A stretch of 35,396 nt of DNA, taken from a virus. The stretch spans positions 1 to 35,396 of the IMG/VR virus record IMGVR_UViG_3300033153_008198, one strand, 5' to 3'. A model generated the notes under the pieces. It worked only from the letters and a program-made list of their open reading frames with translations, ran no database searches and was not told the origin of the DNA. Every line of letters starts with the position of its first letter. Position 1 is the first letter of the stretch. Made by a program: the position numbers and the translations under genes. Shown piece after piece: positions 11,982 through 21,235 of this stretch.

Positions 11982-13859
11982 ATGGCATCAAGCAAAACAT
12001 ACGATTTTTCTACAGAAACAGATTATAATTTTACCGATACTGATATTGAATTAGTAGCGGGTGAAGCTAAGTTAAAACTTAATGATTTGCCTGCGCAAAA
12101 CTTCACTGAGACTTTCACTGCAGACACTGGCTTCACATACGACTCTGATTATATAGAGTGGACTGGCACTCAAGTTCAACAAATAGACCTGCTACCCGGT
12201 GTTACAATGGGTGCTCCATTTACTGCCGATGAAGATGGTACTAGTGGCGGTGGTGATTTAACTGGATCACTTGTCAATGGTGCGACGTTATCCGGTGGCA
12301 AGTTAGACTTAACTACAGGCGATTTAAATAATTCTAAATATTGTTCGTACGATGGTGTTGGAAAGGTTAGGGCGCAAAGGGGTGCTGTTAAATTTAAGTT
12401 TACTCCAAAGACCTCAACACCTGCTCAAGATATAGTACTTTTTCAGATTGGGAATAACGGCAATTATAAGAATCAGCTATTCTTAGTTTGGCAGACAACT
12501 AGGGCGATTAGAGTCACTTCAAAGACTTCAACTGGAACGGCACTCCAAGTTGATGTACCTTTCGGGTCGTGGACAACTGCAATAATCGATCAAGAATACG
12601 AGATTTGTTACAATTGGGACTTTGATGCCGGCAAACATGAGGTCTATATAGATGGTGTACAGCAAGGTGGCACGGTCACTCATACTGGCACTCGTGACGA
12701 CGATTTAACATCATCTGATTATCTCGGTATTGGTGACCTGTACTGGTCTAATCAGATAGTAGATGATTTTCTGATCTTTGATGAGCCTCATAAAACTGCG
12801 CCATATACAGCAGGTTATTCAATTCCAGAATATAAATATAAAGAGAATTACATCCTCTCGCCAGTAGAGACTGCAACCGGTGCTCCCGATGGGACTATAC
12901 AGTCAATTGAAGCATGGGCAGAAACTCCATTAGCAGCTGCAAGATATACTTTCAATGATCCTGATACTGGACAAGCTTACTGGTATGACCACTCAATTAT
13001 GAGTTGGAATATCTCATCGACGGAATATAGTGAGTGCAACGCCGGGCAAGATCTTATAGACCACCTAATAGAATTTCCTTTCCCGGAAAACGCTCACTCT
13101 GATTTCCAATATGGACTTTGTTTTCCTGAAAGCAATTCAGTGATGGGATACATTGATAATCTATCAGTTACTTATACTCATGAAATCTATTTAACTACAA
13201 GCCCGATTATCTCTATTGCTACATGCTGTAGGGCATTTGCTGAACAGATTCTATCATGGGTATCGACGTTAGATGAAACACCGGCCAACACTACAGTGAC
13301 CTTTATTGTCTCAGTTAGTGGTACAAAGTATTGGTACAGTTCAGGTTGGACTGCATCAAATGGCACCGCTGCTCAAAGTAATGATAGCGCAACATTGACG
13401 ACGAATATAAGCACTTTGAGTATGACTAGGGATTCATTCGGCATCGACGTTTTATTGAATAGTTCCGATGGCCTTCAAACACCGACGATAGATCAAATAG
13501 ATATAACTTATAATGCAGCTTTGGATTTGCCTACGAGCCTTCCAAGGTTAGTGGATATCAATGGATTTATTTACGACAATACAGCAGCATTAGAAGATGT
13601 TCAGATAGAAGCACGGCCATACAAGAATGGATTTAATAATCCTAACACCAATATAGGTGGTGGCGTTTTCCAGGTTTACCAGTGGAAAAATCTTGGATTG
13701 CCTAGCTTGAGCGACGGCTATTTTAGTGGAAGCTTGTATTTACAACCCGTTTCTGAATACTGGGAGTTGAAGATAGGTAAGCAAAAATATCGCACGCAAT
13801 TGATCGACAAAGACGCTAACGACTTAAACGAGTTAACCATGACGTTGGTAGAGGACTAA
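11982..13859 (+). CDS. Large virion structural protein with LamG/concanavalin-like domain (625 aa)
   Basis: Residues about 90-275 look like a concanavalin A-like (LamG) fold: a run of beta strands with GAVKFKFTPKTSTPAQDIVL, NWDFDAGKHEVYIDGVQQGG and a closing VDDFLIFDEPH, the usual order in LamG domains. The remainder is Ser/Thr-rich with repeated beta modules, and the C-terminal part (about 515-625) includes a carboxypeptidase-regulatory-like strand set (VDINGFIYDNTAALEDVQIE). Such proteins bind sugars or decorate the virion surface. Its place between capsid and tail tube genes, rather than with the fibres, suggests a head or neck appendage. The start is ATG 11982, four bases after the previous stop. 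Confidence 0.65.
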   Translation: MASSKTYDFSTETDYNFTDTDIELVAGEAKLKLNDLPAQNFTETFTADTGFTYDSDYIEWTGTQVQQIDLLPGVTMGAPFTADEDGTSGGGDLTGSLVNGATLSGGKLDLTTGDLNNSKYCSYDGVGKVRAQRGAVKFKFTPKTSTPAQDIVLFQIGNNGNYKNQLFLVWQTTRAIRVTSKTSTGTALQVDVPFGSWTTAIIDQEYEICYNWDFDAGKHEVYIDGVQQGGTVTHTGTRDDDLTSSDYLGIGDLYWSNQIVDDFLIFDEPHKTAPYTAGYSIPEYKYKENYILSPVETATGAPDGTIQSIEAWAETPLAAARYTFNDPDTGQAYWYDHSIMSWNISSTEYSECNAGQDLIDHLIEFPFPENAHSDFQYGLCFPESNSVMGYIDNLSVTYTHEIYLTTSPIISIATCCRAFAEQILSWVSTLDETPANTTVTFIVSVSGTKYWYSSGWTASNGTAAQSNDSATLTTNISTLSMTRDSFGIDVLLNSSDGLQTPTIDQIDITYNAALDLPTSLPRLVDINGFIYDNTAALEDVQIEARPYKNGFNNPNTNIGGGVFQVYQWKNLGLPSLSDGYFSGSLYLQPVSEYWELKIGKQKYRTQLIDKDANDLNELTMTLVED

Positions 13860-13861
13860 TT

Positions 13862-14692
13862 ATGTTGGAATTCATATCTAATACTGTTAAGTCTTTACTT
13901 CATACGCATGATGGTAAAAATCTAAGCTACTCGAATCGGACCGATGGGAAAGCTAACCTAGATGTTGCCGTACAAGATCAAACTACGCAACCTGTTGGGT
14001 TATTTTCTTTGCAAGGGAAAGGTGCACCAACAACACTAACTGCGAACAGCACTATTAATGCTAACGTAGTCAACGTTGCAAGTGTCGCAAATATCTCGGT
14101 GGGTGATTATCTAGGCATTTTTTCTGGTGCTAGCGAAGAAGGACGCTTTTATTTTGGTGAAGTGATTAGTATTAGCTCACTAGAGTTAACCTTGGATACG
14201 CCACTAGATTTTGCTTTCGAATCAGGTGACAACGTAATCTCGACAACAAGAGATTTAAATGTAAACGGATCAGTCACTCCACAAACCTTTGAAGTGAGAG
14301 GTCCCGCCACAATAGGCAAGTCGATTGACATCACAAGAATCATTATAAAGATGATCTGCACCAATAAGCCTGAATTTGACATGTTTGGGGACATTACTGG
14401 TGGCCTTGCAAATGGCATAGTACTGAGACGCAACAATGGCATTGTTACAAATATTTTCACTGCAAAAACAAATGGTGATCTTGCTAACGTTATGTACGAC
14501 ATTTCGTTTTTAGAGCAAGCAAAAACTCAAGGCGTGAATGGCATCACTGGTCGTATGACTTTCGCAGGACAATCTAAGCATGGTGTAACCATAAGACTTG
14601 CTGCCGGTGAGTCTCTAGATATTATTATCCAAGACGACTTATCCTCCTTGGAGAGTTTTAGAATCATCGCTCAGGGTCATGTCGTAGACTAA
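13862..14692 (+). CDS. Virion-associated protein of unknown function (276 aa)
   Basis: ATG 13862 follows the upstream stop by two bases. The N-terminal part begins MLEFISNTVKSLLHTHDGKN. The central region (about 60-125) is a beta module: APTTLTANSTINANVVNVAS then SVGDYLGIF, FYFGEVISIS and a GDNVIST end. The C-terminal half (about 140-270) holds MICTNKPEFDMFGDITGGLANG, LRRNNGIVTNIFTAKTNGDL and RLAAGESLDIIIQDDLSSL. I recall similar proteins in tail-connector regions of environmental phages without a defined role. No enzyme motif is visible. Confidence 0.6.
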   Translation: MLEFISNTVKSLLHTHDGKNLSYSNRTDGKANLDVAVQDQTTQPVGLFSLQGKGAPTTLTANSTINANVVNVASVANISVGDYLGIFSGASEEGRFYFGEVISISSLELTLDTPLDFAFESGDNVISTTRDLNVNGSVTPQTFEVRGPATIGKSIDITRIIIKMICTNKPEFDMFGDITGGLANGIVLRRNNGIVTNIFTAKTNGDLANVMYDISFLEQAKTQGVNGITGRMTFAGQSKHGVTIRLAAGESLDIIIQDDLSSLESFRIIAQGHVVD

Positions 14693-14703
14693 AAAGGAAG
14701 CAT

Positions 14704-15552
14704 ATGGATTTTAAATTTTTATTTTCAGATAATGGAACTCTTACAGATTATTCTGCGGAGCTTTCTAATTATCATTCGAGCAACGCAGTCCTCCCAGTGG
14801 TAGCTGCTGAAGATGCGATGTATATAGGCGTTCGCTACCCACTAAATTCTTTCTACTTAAAAGTAGGCGTGGCTAATGATGCAGCTTCAGTTATGAGCGT
14901 CTCATATTGGGATGGCTCTACATTTCGTTCAATGGTTGAGACTATAGACGAAACTTCAGTCAATGGAGTAACACTAGCACAGTCTGGGCATGTAACATTT
15001 GTACCCGACAAGAACCATGGCATGAGATCCGAGGATACTCAAAAAAGTAATGGTTCTGAAAATATAGCGGGCCTAGGGGCGGTCAATATTTACGATAGAT
15101 ATTGGTATAAGCTTTCATTCTCAGTAGATTTGAATGCATTAACCGCCCTTTCTTTTGTAGGCAATTTGTTCAACTCCGATGATGATCTTACTGGCCTGTA
15201 TCCTGGCATCATGGATAGCGATATCCTTGCACGTTGGGAAACTGGTAAGACATCATGGGAAGAGCAATCAGTAATAGCTGGCAAGGCACTAATAGCGGAT
15301 CTGATTTCATCTAAGGTTATTACATCAGGTAATCAGATTCTTAGAAGAGAAAAATTCATGATGGCATCTTGCTATAAGACAGTGGAAATTATTTTCACTC
15401 CATTGGGTGAAGATTATGCTGAAGATAAGAAGACTGCAATCGATAATTATAGAGCAGCAAAATCTTTAGACATTTATGATGTTGATCAAAACAATAATGC
15501 AATCTTGGAAACCAAAGAGACTGCTGTTAGAACAGGAGTATTGTCTAGATGA
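14704..15552 (+). CDS. Virion structural protein, connector/tail region (282 aa)
   Basis: ATG 14704 follows AAAAGGAAG. The first half is a strand-rich domain (SYWDGSTFRSMVETIDET, YDRYWYKLSFSVDL; residues about 50-150) of the type used in phage structural proteins that carry a jelly-roll-like fold. The second half is helical (SWEEQSVIAGKALIADLISS, residues about 180-200), and ends in a metal-like acidic strand (LDIYDVDQNNNAI). It overlaps the next gene by ATGA, so the two are probably made in matched amounts. Confidence 0.6.
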   Translation: MDFKFLFSDNGTLTDYSAELSNYHSSNAVLPVVAAEDAMYIGVRYPLNSFYLKVGVANDAASVMSVSYWDGSTFRSMVETIDETSVNGVTLAQSGHVTFVPDKNHGMRSEDTQKSNGSENIAGLGAVNIYDRYWYKLSFSVDLNALTALSFVGNLFNSDDDLTGLYPGIMDSDILARWETGKTSWEEQSVIAGKALIADLISSKVITSGNQILRREKFMMASCYKTVEIIFTPLGEDYAEDKKTAIDNYRAAKSLDIYDVDQNNNAILETKETAVRTGVLSR

Positions 15553-16016
15553 GTTCATTAAGTCTAATTGTAACAGCATTGCGTACTCAAATTCCTCTAC
15601 TTAGTAGATACATCGCTAAAACGGAGCTCTCTAGTTCAATAGATATCTCACGTAACAGTGACCACGTACTAGAAGCTGGGTGGGGCGTGAGAGTTGATTC
15701 ATCTTCTAACGGCTCTATCGGCATTCTCAATTTCTTAAATGAAGCTAGAGAATTTTCAGTGATCACTACTAGAAAAAGCTTCCACAAGAAATCAGACACC
15801 GATGCATTTATGACTGATCAAGTTGCTCTCATGGAAGACCATGCAGAGTTGATTAAGTATTTAGTCGGCGATACTCAACTAGGAATTCCTGATACTGTTT
15901 CAAGAATAGACTTCGTTTCTAATAGCGGAGTAGAATTAGTGGAAGGAAAAGAGAAATTTATTCAAACGACAACAACAATATCAATCGACATTCTAGAGCA
16001 GACTGGATGTCTATAA
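15549..16016 (+). CDS. Putative tail terminator / minor tail protein (155 aa)
   Basis: The start overlaps the upstream stop (ATGA). The product has an N-terminal helix (SLSLIVTALRTQIPLLSRYI), a strand pair, a DQVALMEDHAELIKYLVGDT helix and a C-terminal strand FIQTTTTISIDILEQ. Size (about 150 aa), alpha/beta layout and location directly before the tail tube gene match tail terminator or tail-to-head joining proteins of siphophages. The sequence signature is weak, so the assignment is from position. Confidence 0.55.
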   Translation: MSSLSLIVTALRTQIPLLSRYIAKTELSSSIDISRNSDHVLEAGWGVRVDSSSNGSIGILNFLNEAREFSVITTRKSFHKKSDTDAFMTDQVALMEDHAELIKYLVGDTQLGIPDTVSRIDFVSNSGVELVEGKEKFIQTTTTISIDILEQTGCL

Positions 16017-16026
16017 GGAGAATTAT

Positions 16027-17514
16027 ATGTCAAGTGTAGTAAGCTCGACTCGCTCAGAAGTCGCAGCATTAAAAGAAGAAACGGTTTCCGGTACATTACA
16101 AGCATTAACTGCCGGTAGTGAATTCATTGCTATTAGAGAGGGCTTCTCAATGAGCAGTGAGCCTGAAACTGTAGAGACTGACACTAAGACTGGATCAATC
16201 GGAAAATCAGCACCTATTAATGTTGGTGAAAATCCTGCTGGGTCATGTCCATTATATAACAAGCATTCCGGTGTTGAGGGACAAGAACCTGAATTTGGAA
16301 TTCTTATTGAATCTGCATTAGGAGATAAGACTGTTACTGGTACTGCTCCAGTTCTAGATACCAGTTCAACTGTAGGCGCTCTTGAAATTGCTTCTGGTAC
16401 TGTCGAAGCTGGCATGTCAGTAATGATCAAGGATGCTACTAACGGTTATTCTATTAGACCTGTTTCGGATCTAACTGGAACGACTGCTACATTGGCATTC
16501 AATTTAGGCAATGCTCCTGCAGCTGCAGTTACACTTGGTAAGCCGGTACTTTATAAGCCTGCTAACGAGCAACCTACTTTTTCAGCTTATAACTTTCAAG
16601 CTGCAACAAGTGCCGACTGGAGACAAGCGCAGTCAGGTTGTAGAACCACTTCATTAAGCTTTGAGTTACCAGCAAGAGACCTTGGTGGGTTAACAGCAGA
16701 ATTCGAATCAAAGTCTTTCTTTTGGGGTTATTTTGAAATCACTGCAGCTAACGATGATTTTAGTGTTACTGACGATACTGGAGCTTTCACTGGTTCTATT
16801 ACTCAAAAAGTATATAAAACAGCTATGGCATTGGCTTCAGAGCTTGAAACTAAAATGAATGCAGCTGGGTCAGATGTTTTCACATGTGTCTACTCAAGTT
16901 CAACTGGTAAGTTCACAATCACTGGTGACGGTGCGGTTCTAACACTTACATGCTCCGCTGCTAACTCAGTATTTGCTGGAATTGGTTTTGGTGCTATTGA
17001 TTTAACAGGTGCTACTACTTATACAGCAGCGACTGCAATTTCATATGACGCTCCTTATACACCATCTTTTGATGTTGTTGATCCTAACGTTATTGTTAAC
17101 AACGAACTCTTTATTGGCGATGCTACTGACAACATTTGTAGAAAAGGTGTTACAGCTTCTTTGAGTATCAGTACTCCAAAGTCAAACGTTCTAAGTATCT
17201 GTGCTGAGAATGGAGTTGTTGAAACATTGATCAATGAGAGAACTGCAGAGTTTACGTCAACTATCATTCTAGCTCCCTATGAAGTAGCTCTATTCGATAA
17301 GATGATTAATAACACGACAGTTAAATTAGTTTTTAATGGTGGTGCTAAAGACAATGCAGGCAATTGGATGCCTGGTAGATGTTTCTCATTATACATGGCA
17401 AATGCTAAGATTAAAGCAGTGAAAACAGAACAAGATGGTTACTCGACAATCGAGCTAACAGCAACAGCGTTTGTAAGTAATACTGAACAGGATGTTTACA
17501 TTACTTACTTATAA
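16027..17514 (+). CDS. Major tail tube protein with inserted beta domain (495 aa)
   Basis: It polymerises into the tail tube. ATG 16027 has AAGGAG. The N-terminal part (EFIAIREGFSMSSEPETVET) and C-terminal part (SLYMANAKIKAVKTEQDGYS) carry the tube-fold strands. At 495 residues it is longer than most tube proteins because of an insertion at about residues 235-345, with FTCVYSSSTGKFTITGDG and a YTAATAIS end. This is a recurring phage virion module (SLA..LN..A...T.SYDSSTGKFTI.. type) that probably projects from the tube. A further small beta segment (EIASGTVEAGMSVMIKD, about 120-140) may be a second insertion. The tail chaperone genes follow directly. Confidence 0.8.
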   Translation: MSSVVSSTRSEVAALKEETVSGTLQALTAGSEFIAIREGFSMSSEPETVETDTKTGSIGKSAPINVGENPAGSCPLYNKHSGVEGQEPEFGILIESALGDKTVTGTAPVLDTSSTVGALEIASGTVEAGMSVMIKDATNGYSIRPVSDLTGTTATLAFNLGNAPAAAVTLGKPVLYKPANEQPTFSAYNFQAATSADWRQAQSGCRTTSLSFELPARDLGGLTAEFESKSFFWGYFEITAANDDFSVTDDTGAFTGSITQKVYKTAMALASELETKMNAAGSDVFTCVYSSSTGKFTITGDGAVLTLTCSAANSVFAGIGFGAIDLTGATTYTAATAISYDAPYTPSFDVVDPNVIVNNELFIGDATDNICRKGVTASLSISTPKSNVLSICAENGVVETLINERTAEFTSTIILAPYEVALFDKMINNTTVKLVFNGGAKDNAGNWMPGRCFSLYMANAKIKAVKTEQDGYSTIELTATAFVSNTEQDVYITYL

Positions 17515-17523
17515 GGAATTAAA

Positions 17524-17817
17524 ATGCACACAATTGAAACTAAAAATGGAAAAATTACTTTAAGATTGCCGAACTTTACTGAGGCATATCTTTTGATAGA
17601 TGAGTTAGGGTTAGATAGAGAAGGGGTTAGCTATTGTAAATCAGTAGCTTCCCTTTCTTCTATTGCAGATAGGTATATCGAAAAGATATCTATTAAAGGG
17701 GCCAAAGAATATGCTGACTTATTAGCAAGCCCTGATTACGCAGAAGAGGTCAATACTATCTTGTCTGAAATTTCGAATAGACTAGAGGCATTTAGCCCAA
17801 AGCCCGCAAGCGTTTAG
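17524..17817 (+). CDS. Tail assembly chaperone, short form (G-like, 97 aa)
   Basis: A 97-residue acidic helical protein between the tail tube and tape-measure genes, the usual place of the lambda G-type chaperone that keeps the tape measure soluble during tail assembly. ATG 17524 follows AAGGAATTAAA. Near its 3' end it contains a -1 slippery heptamer, and a long open extension in the -1 frame follows, so it also gives a GT-like fusion. Sequence similarity to lambda G is not visible; the assignment rests on position, size and frameshift architecture. Confidence 0.8.
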   Translation: MHTIETKNGKITLRLPNFTEAYLLIDELGLDREGVSYCKSVASLSSIADRYIEKISIKGAKEYADLLASPDYAEEVNTILSEISNRLEAFSPKPASV

Positions 17818-18056
17818 AGGAATTAATAAGCCTAACGTTTAATGAAGTCGATTTCGAAAAAGACCTTGCCGTTGCCGTAGGGCAAAACAGAGTAGATGAG
17901 TTAAATAGTATGAAGAGATATTTAAATCTATACACTGAATATAAAAAGGCATTGAAATTAGGCTTAACTCTAAACGCATCAGAGTATACAAGAAAGCAAG
18001 TTGATGCACTTTATATAATTGACCTGAAATTAGATGCATTAAGATCGAAAAAATAA
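17524..18056 (+). CDS. Tail assembly chaperone, long frameshifted form (GT-like, ~177 aa)
   Basis: The first 93 codons are shared with the short form (17524-17802). After a -1 slip at CCCAAAG, translation continues from 17802 for 84 codons to the TAA at 18054-18056, giving about 177 residues. The extension starts ARKRLEELISLTFNEVDFEK and ends KLDALRSKK. It is Lys/Glu-rich and helical, as expected for the T domain that binds the tape measure. The extension has no start codon or ribosome site of its own, so a plain ORF search leaves it as a 240-bp blank. Confidence 0.82.
17796..17802 (+). promoter_or_regulatory. -1 ribosomal frameshift site CCCAAAG
   Basis: The heptamer is phased in the zero frame as C CCA AAG, the X XXY YYZ pattern for tandem -1 slippage (lambda uses GGGAAAG). 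The -1 frame is closed by TAG just upstream and open for 84 codons downstream. The zero-frame stop TAG at 17815 follows four codons later. Confidence 0.85.
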
Positions 18057-18063
18057 GGACGTT

Positions 18064-20004
18064 ATGGCAGAAAATATCAATATTAAAATTTCAGTACAAG
18101 GGAATGATGCAGAGAAATCTCTAAAGAGAGTGTCTAAAGCCTTCTCTAATTTTGGTAATAATGCAGAAAAAAGCACAAAGAAAGTAAGTAGTGCATTCAG
18201 TACATTTAAAGGTGTATTGGGTGCTAACCTTGTCACTTCTGCCCTCCAAAGGGTAGCAGGGGCCTTTGTAGACTTTGGTAAAACTGCAATATCTGAAGCC
18301 GCTAATATAGAGAAAATTACAACTGGATTTACAACATTACTTGGATCAGCAGAAAAAGCTGGTGACATGGTAAAAGACTTACAGCAATTTGCAGCTACAA
18401 CACCTTTCCAATTACCAGGAATTACGGCATCTGCTCAAAAGCTTTTGGCCTTTGGATTTGCTGCTGATTCAATAACAGATAAGCTTCAAAAGATTGGTGA
18501 CGTTACCGCTGGTTCTAATGCAAATTTAAGTGAAGTGACTTTGGTGTATGGAAAAGTGGCCGCCGCTGGAAAATTAACTGGTGAGACTTTACTGCAATTT
18601 CAAGAACGTGCCATTCCAATCGGCCCAGCAATTGCAAAAACAATGGGCATTGCAGAGAATGCGGTTAAAGACACCGTGTCGAAAGGTAAGGTTAGTTTAG
18701 CAGTTTTCGAAAAGGCATTTGCAAGTCTCTCTCAAGAGGGGGGAATGTTTTACGAAGGAATGGTTCGGCAATCGAAAACTTTAGGTGGTGTTTTATCCAC
18801 GCTGCAAGATAACTTTTCATTAGTGGCATCAGAGGTCGGTGTTGCTTTTTTACCGGCCATAAAGTCAGCTGCAATTGGCGTGATCGAGTTGTTGCAATCA
18901 ATCCAAAAACTTGTTGGCGAAGGAAGTAAAGTTAGACGGCTTTTTACTGGTATGTTTGGTGATGACCAGGCCGTAGCGATACAAAAGATAGACGTTAGAA
19001 TGGAAAGTCTCAACGTAGGTGTTGCAAGACTTCAGGCATCTCTAAAAGCGGCTCAGTCAGACGACAAGGGTTTCTTTGGTAAACTTTTTGGCGATGCTAG
19101 ATCAGCAGAGCAAATACAAATACAATTAGACAAAAACTTGTCTACCATCAGAGAATTGCAAGCCGAAAGAGATAAGATTACTGCAAAAGCTGGCGAGGAT
19201 ACGGCCAAACAAGTTGCAGCAGAACAGGAAAAGTTCAATTTCCTAAATGCTATAAGAGAAGAGCAAAAGCTAAAAGAAGAAGAAGATAAATTGGCCGCTC
19301 AAGTAGCTGCAGATGAAACAAATATTGTTGCACTGGAAGCCCTTAGAAATAATTTAGCAGAGCAGCAAGCATTAAAAGAAACTTTTGGCAAAAAGGATAT
19401 AGATCTACAAACAAGAATCGAAAAAGAGAAGCAGACCAATGCAAAGAAAACAGAAGATGAGAGTAAGAAAAGCTTAGCATCACTATTCAGCTTTGAGAAA
19501 AACACCAATGCAGGGCGAGCAGCTAACTTTAAATCAACACTTGGAACTATCGCAACGCTTAGTTCATCCAATAACAAAACACTATTTGCAATCGGAAAAG
19601 CTGCAGCACTATCACAAGGTACAATAGATGGTATCGCAGCGACTCAAAGAGCACTAGCATCTGCACCGCCACCATTTAACTTTGCATTAGCAGCTTTAGT
19701 TGGGGTTGCATCAGCTGCGAACCTTGCAAAGATAGCATCTGCCAAACCACCAGGGTATGCCGAAGGTGGCATTGTCGGTGGCAATATAGGGGCCACAGCA
19801 GGATCTGATAATAGAACTATTCAAGCTAGAGATGGTGAAATGTTCTTGAATGCAGAGGAGCAGTCAAACCTATTTAACGGAATTAAGAGTGGTAATCTTG
19901 GTGGTGGTGGTGACATTGTAATTCAAATAGATGGCAGAGAGATAGCAAGAGCAGTACGTGAGCAACAAAACCAGGGCTTCGCTTTGATGCCAATAGGGGT
20001 ATAA
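18064..20004 (+). CDS. Tail tape measure protein (646 aa)
   Basis: It sets tail length and is ejected with DNA. AAGGAC precedes ATG 18064. The N-terminus has strand-helix pattern (NIKISVQGNDAEKSLKRVSK), then the tape-measure domain TTGFTTLLGSAEKAGDMVKD at about 86-105 with QFAATTPFQLPGITASAQKL, typical of TP901-type tape measures. A coiled-coil zone rich in Glu, Lys and Gln spans about 305-475. A hydrophobic Ala-rich segment (about 500-565) may cross the host membrane, and a Gly-rich GYAEGGIVGGNIGA region follows near 568. By the usual 1.5 A per residue rule the tail would be near 95-100 nm. Confidence 0.92.
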   Translation: MAENINIKISVQGNDAEKSLKRVSKAFSNFGNNAEKSTKKVSSAFSTFKGVLGANLVTSALQRVAGAFVDFGKTAISEAANIEKITTGFTTLLGSAEKAGDMVKDLQQFAATTPFQLPGITASAQKLLAFGFAADSITDKLQKIGDVTAGSNANLSEVTLVYGKVAAAGKLTGETLLQFQERAIPIGPAIAKTMGIAENAVKDTVSKGKVSLAVFEKAFASLSQEGGMFYEGMVRQSKTLGGVLSTLQDNFSLVASEVGVAFLPAIKSAAIGVIELLQSIQKLVGEGSKVRRLFTGMFGDDQAVAIQKIDVRMESLNVGVARLQASLKAAQSDDKGFFGKLFGDARSAEQIQIQLDKNLSTIRELQAERDKITAKAGEDTAKQVAAEQEKFNFLNAIREEQKLKEEEDKLAAQVAADETNIVALEALRNNLAEQQALKETFGKKDIDLQTRIEKEKQTNAKKTEDESKKSLASLFSFEKNTNAGRAANFKSTLGTIATLSSSNNKTLFAIGKAAALSQGTIDGIAATQRALASAPPPFNFALAALVGVASAANLAKIASAKPPGYAEGGIVGGNIGATAGSDNRTIQARDGEMFLNAEEQSNLFNGIKSGNLGGGGDIVIQIDGREIARAVREQQNQGFALMPIGV

Positions 20005-20007
20005 ATT

Positions 20008-20793
20008 ATGGCCATACTATGTGACGCCAAATGGAATATATTCAATCTTGTTGATCAAGATGAAACTGACATTACTGCTAGTAGTGAGAATGCATTCTTT
20101 CCTGCTAGTAATTTGAAACATCCTTTTAGTACTAAAGTATTTAGATCGGAAACTGGAACTGCAACGGCATCAATCGTTTTCGACTTTAAGACAGTTGAGA
20201 ATGTAAATGCCATTTTAATTAGATCAGATATCGCTAATGGTTGGGGTTTTACAGGTAATCTTACAATAGAGGCAAATATTGCCGACTCGTGGGGAACACC
20301 TGCTTACAGTACGACACTTGGATACGATGCGACATTTAATGTAGCAGCAAAATATCTAGATACGGCAGAGACTTATCGTTATTGGAGAATCACTGCTACC
20401 GGAACTTCTTACTTAGAGTTAGCTAACATATTTATTGGTGAGTACTTCGAAGCTGGCAAGAATATCTCAATGCCTATGAAGTATGAAGATAGATCACTGG
20501 ACAAGGTATCGACTAATAAGTTCGGTCAAGACTTCATTACAGAGAATGGCACTGTTCGTTACATTAGTGGTGATATTAAGATGCTTGATAAGGATGAGAT
20601 GAAGCTCTTGCTTGATCAATTTAATTACGCTGGCACTAGTAAGCCTATTTGGGTAACACTAGATCCATTAGAGCAATTTTCAAGTGATGTTGAATTATTT
20701 AGTGGTCAATTTAGACTCACCAAAAAGCCGGTTTACGATAATATAGTTTACAACTACTATAATGTTGCATTCGCTTTAAAGGAATATAAGTAA
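20008..20793 (+). CDS. Distal tail protein with discoidin-like domain (261 aa)
   Basis: ATG 20008 comes four bases after the tape-measure stop. Residues about 22-145 have the pattern ASNLKHPFSTKVFRSETGTA, VFDFKTVENVNAILIRS and YRYWRITATGTSYLELANIF, typical of the F5/8C-like (discoidin) fold used in phage distal tail proteins. The second part (about 150-260) is strand-rich. Position after the tape measure fits a distal tail or baseplate ring component. Sugar binding is possible but not shown. Confidence 0.65.
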   Translation: MAILCDAKWNIFNLVDQDETDITASSENAFFPASNLKHPFSTKVFRSETGTATASIVFDFKTVENVNAILIRSDIANGWGFTGNLTIEANIADSWGTPAYSTTLGYDATFNVAAKYLDTAETYRYWRITATGTSYLELANIFIGEYFEAGKNISMPMKYEDRSLDKVSTNKFGQDFITENGTVRYISGDIKMLDKDEMKLLLDQFNYAGTSKPIWVTLDPLEQFSSDVELFSGQFRLTKKPVYDNIVYNYYNVAFALKEYK

Positions 20794-20794
20794 C

Positions 20795-21235
20795 ATGACG
20801 ACTCACGTAATTAATGAGCTTAAGAGTACACTGTCTCAAGAGTTCACAATAATTAAAAGAAGAGAAATCATAGCTATCAGACCGAAGCTATTATTTGTAG
20901 ATGATCCTGCTGGCGAGTTTATAATAACTTTAAAGCAAGGCGCTACAACACTAGGTAGCGCATCTTTAACTATGACTGAGATTCTAGACGGTACTGGTTG
21001 GGTTGCTAATCGCTATCACTACGGCTTTCTTAGATTCCAATTCGCAGCACCTATTATTTTAAACAGAGGTTTAACTTACACGATAGAACTAAGTTCATCG
21101 GGTTACACTTATAGTAGTTCTTCTTATCTAGGTTGGATTCAAGAATATTACAATCCAATCAATCAGGGTGACGGTAGTACTTTATTAACAGATTTTGAAA
21201 GGCCATACAGTTATCAACTTTGGTCAGGCATTTAG
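20795..21235 (+). CDS. Minor tail protein, beta-sandwich type (146 aa)
   Basis: ATG 20795 is two bases after the previous stop. The product is all-beta in appearance: IRPKLLFVDDPAGEFIITLK, FLRFQFAAPIILNRGLTYTI, then a Ser/Tyr-rich SSSGYTYSSSSYLGWIQ and PYSYQLW end. This order is like the small jelly-roll proteins found with fibres in many phages, perhaps carbohydrate-binding or trimer-supporting. No enzyme residues are seen. It lies just ahead of the large fibre gene, so it probably belongs to the tail tip. Confidence 0.6.
   Translation: MTTHVINELKSTLSQEFTIIKRREIIAIRPKLLFVDDPAGEFIITLKQGATTLGSASLTMTEILDGTGWVANRYHYGFLRFQFAAPIILNRGLTYTIELSSSGYTYSSSSYLGWIQEYYNPINQGDGSTLLTDFERPYSYQLWSGI

Noticed and set aside
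16023-16430. Minus-strand ORF inside the tail tube gene
   Set aside because: Codon-mirror of the plus gene; the strongest plus-strand ribosome site lies at its edge.
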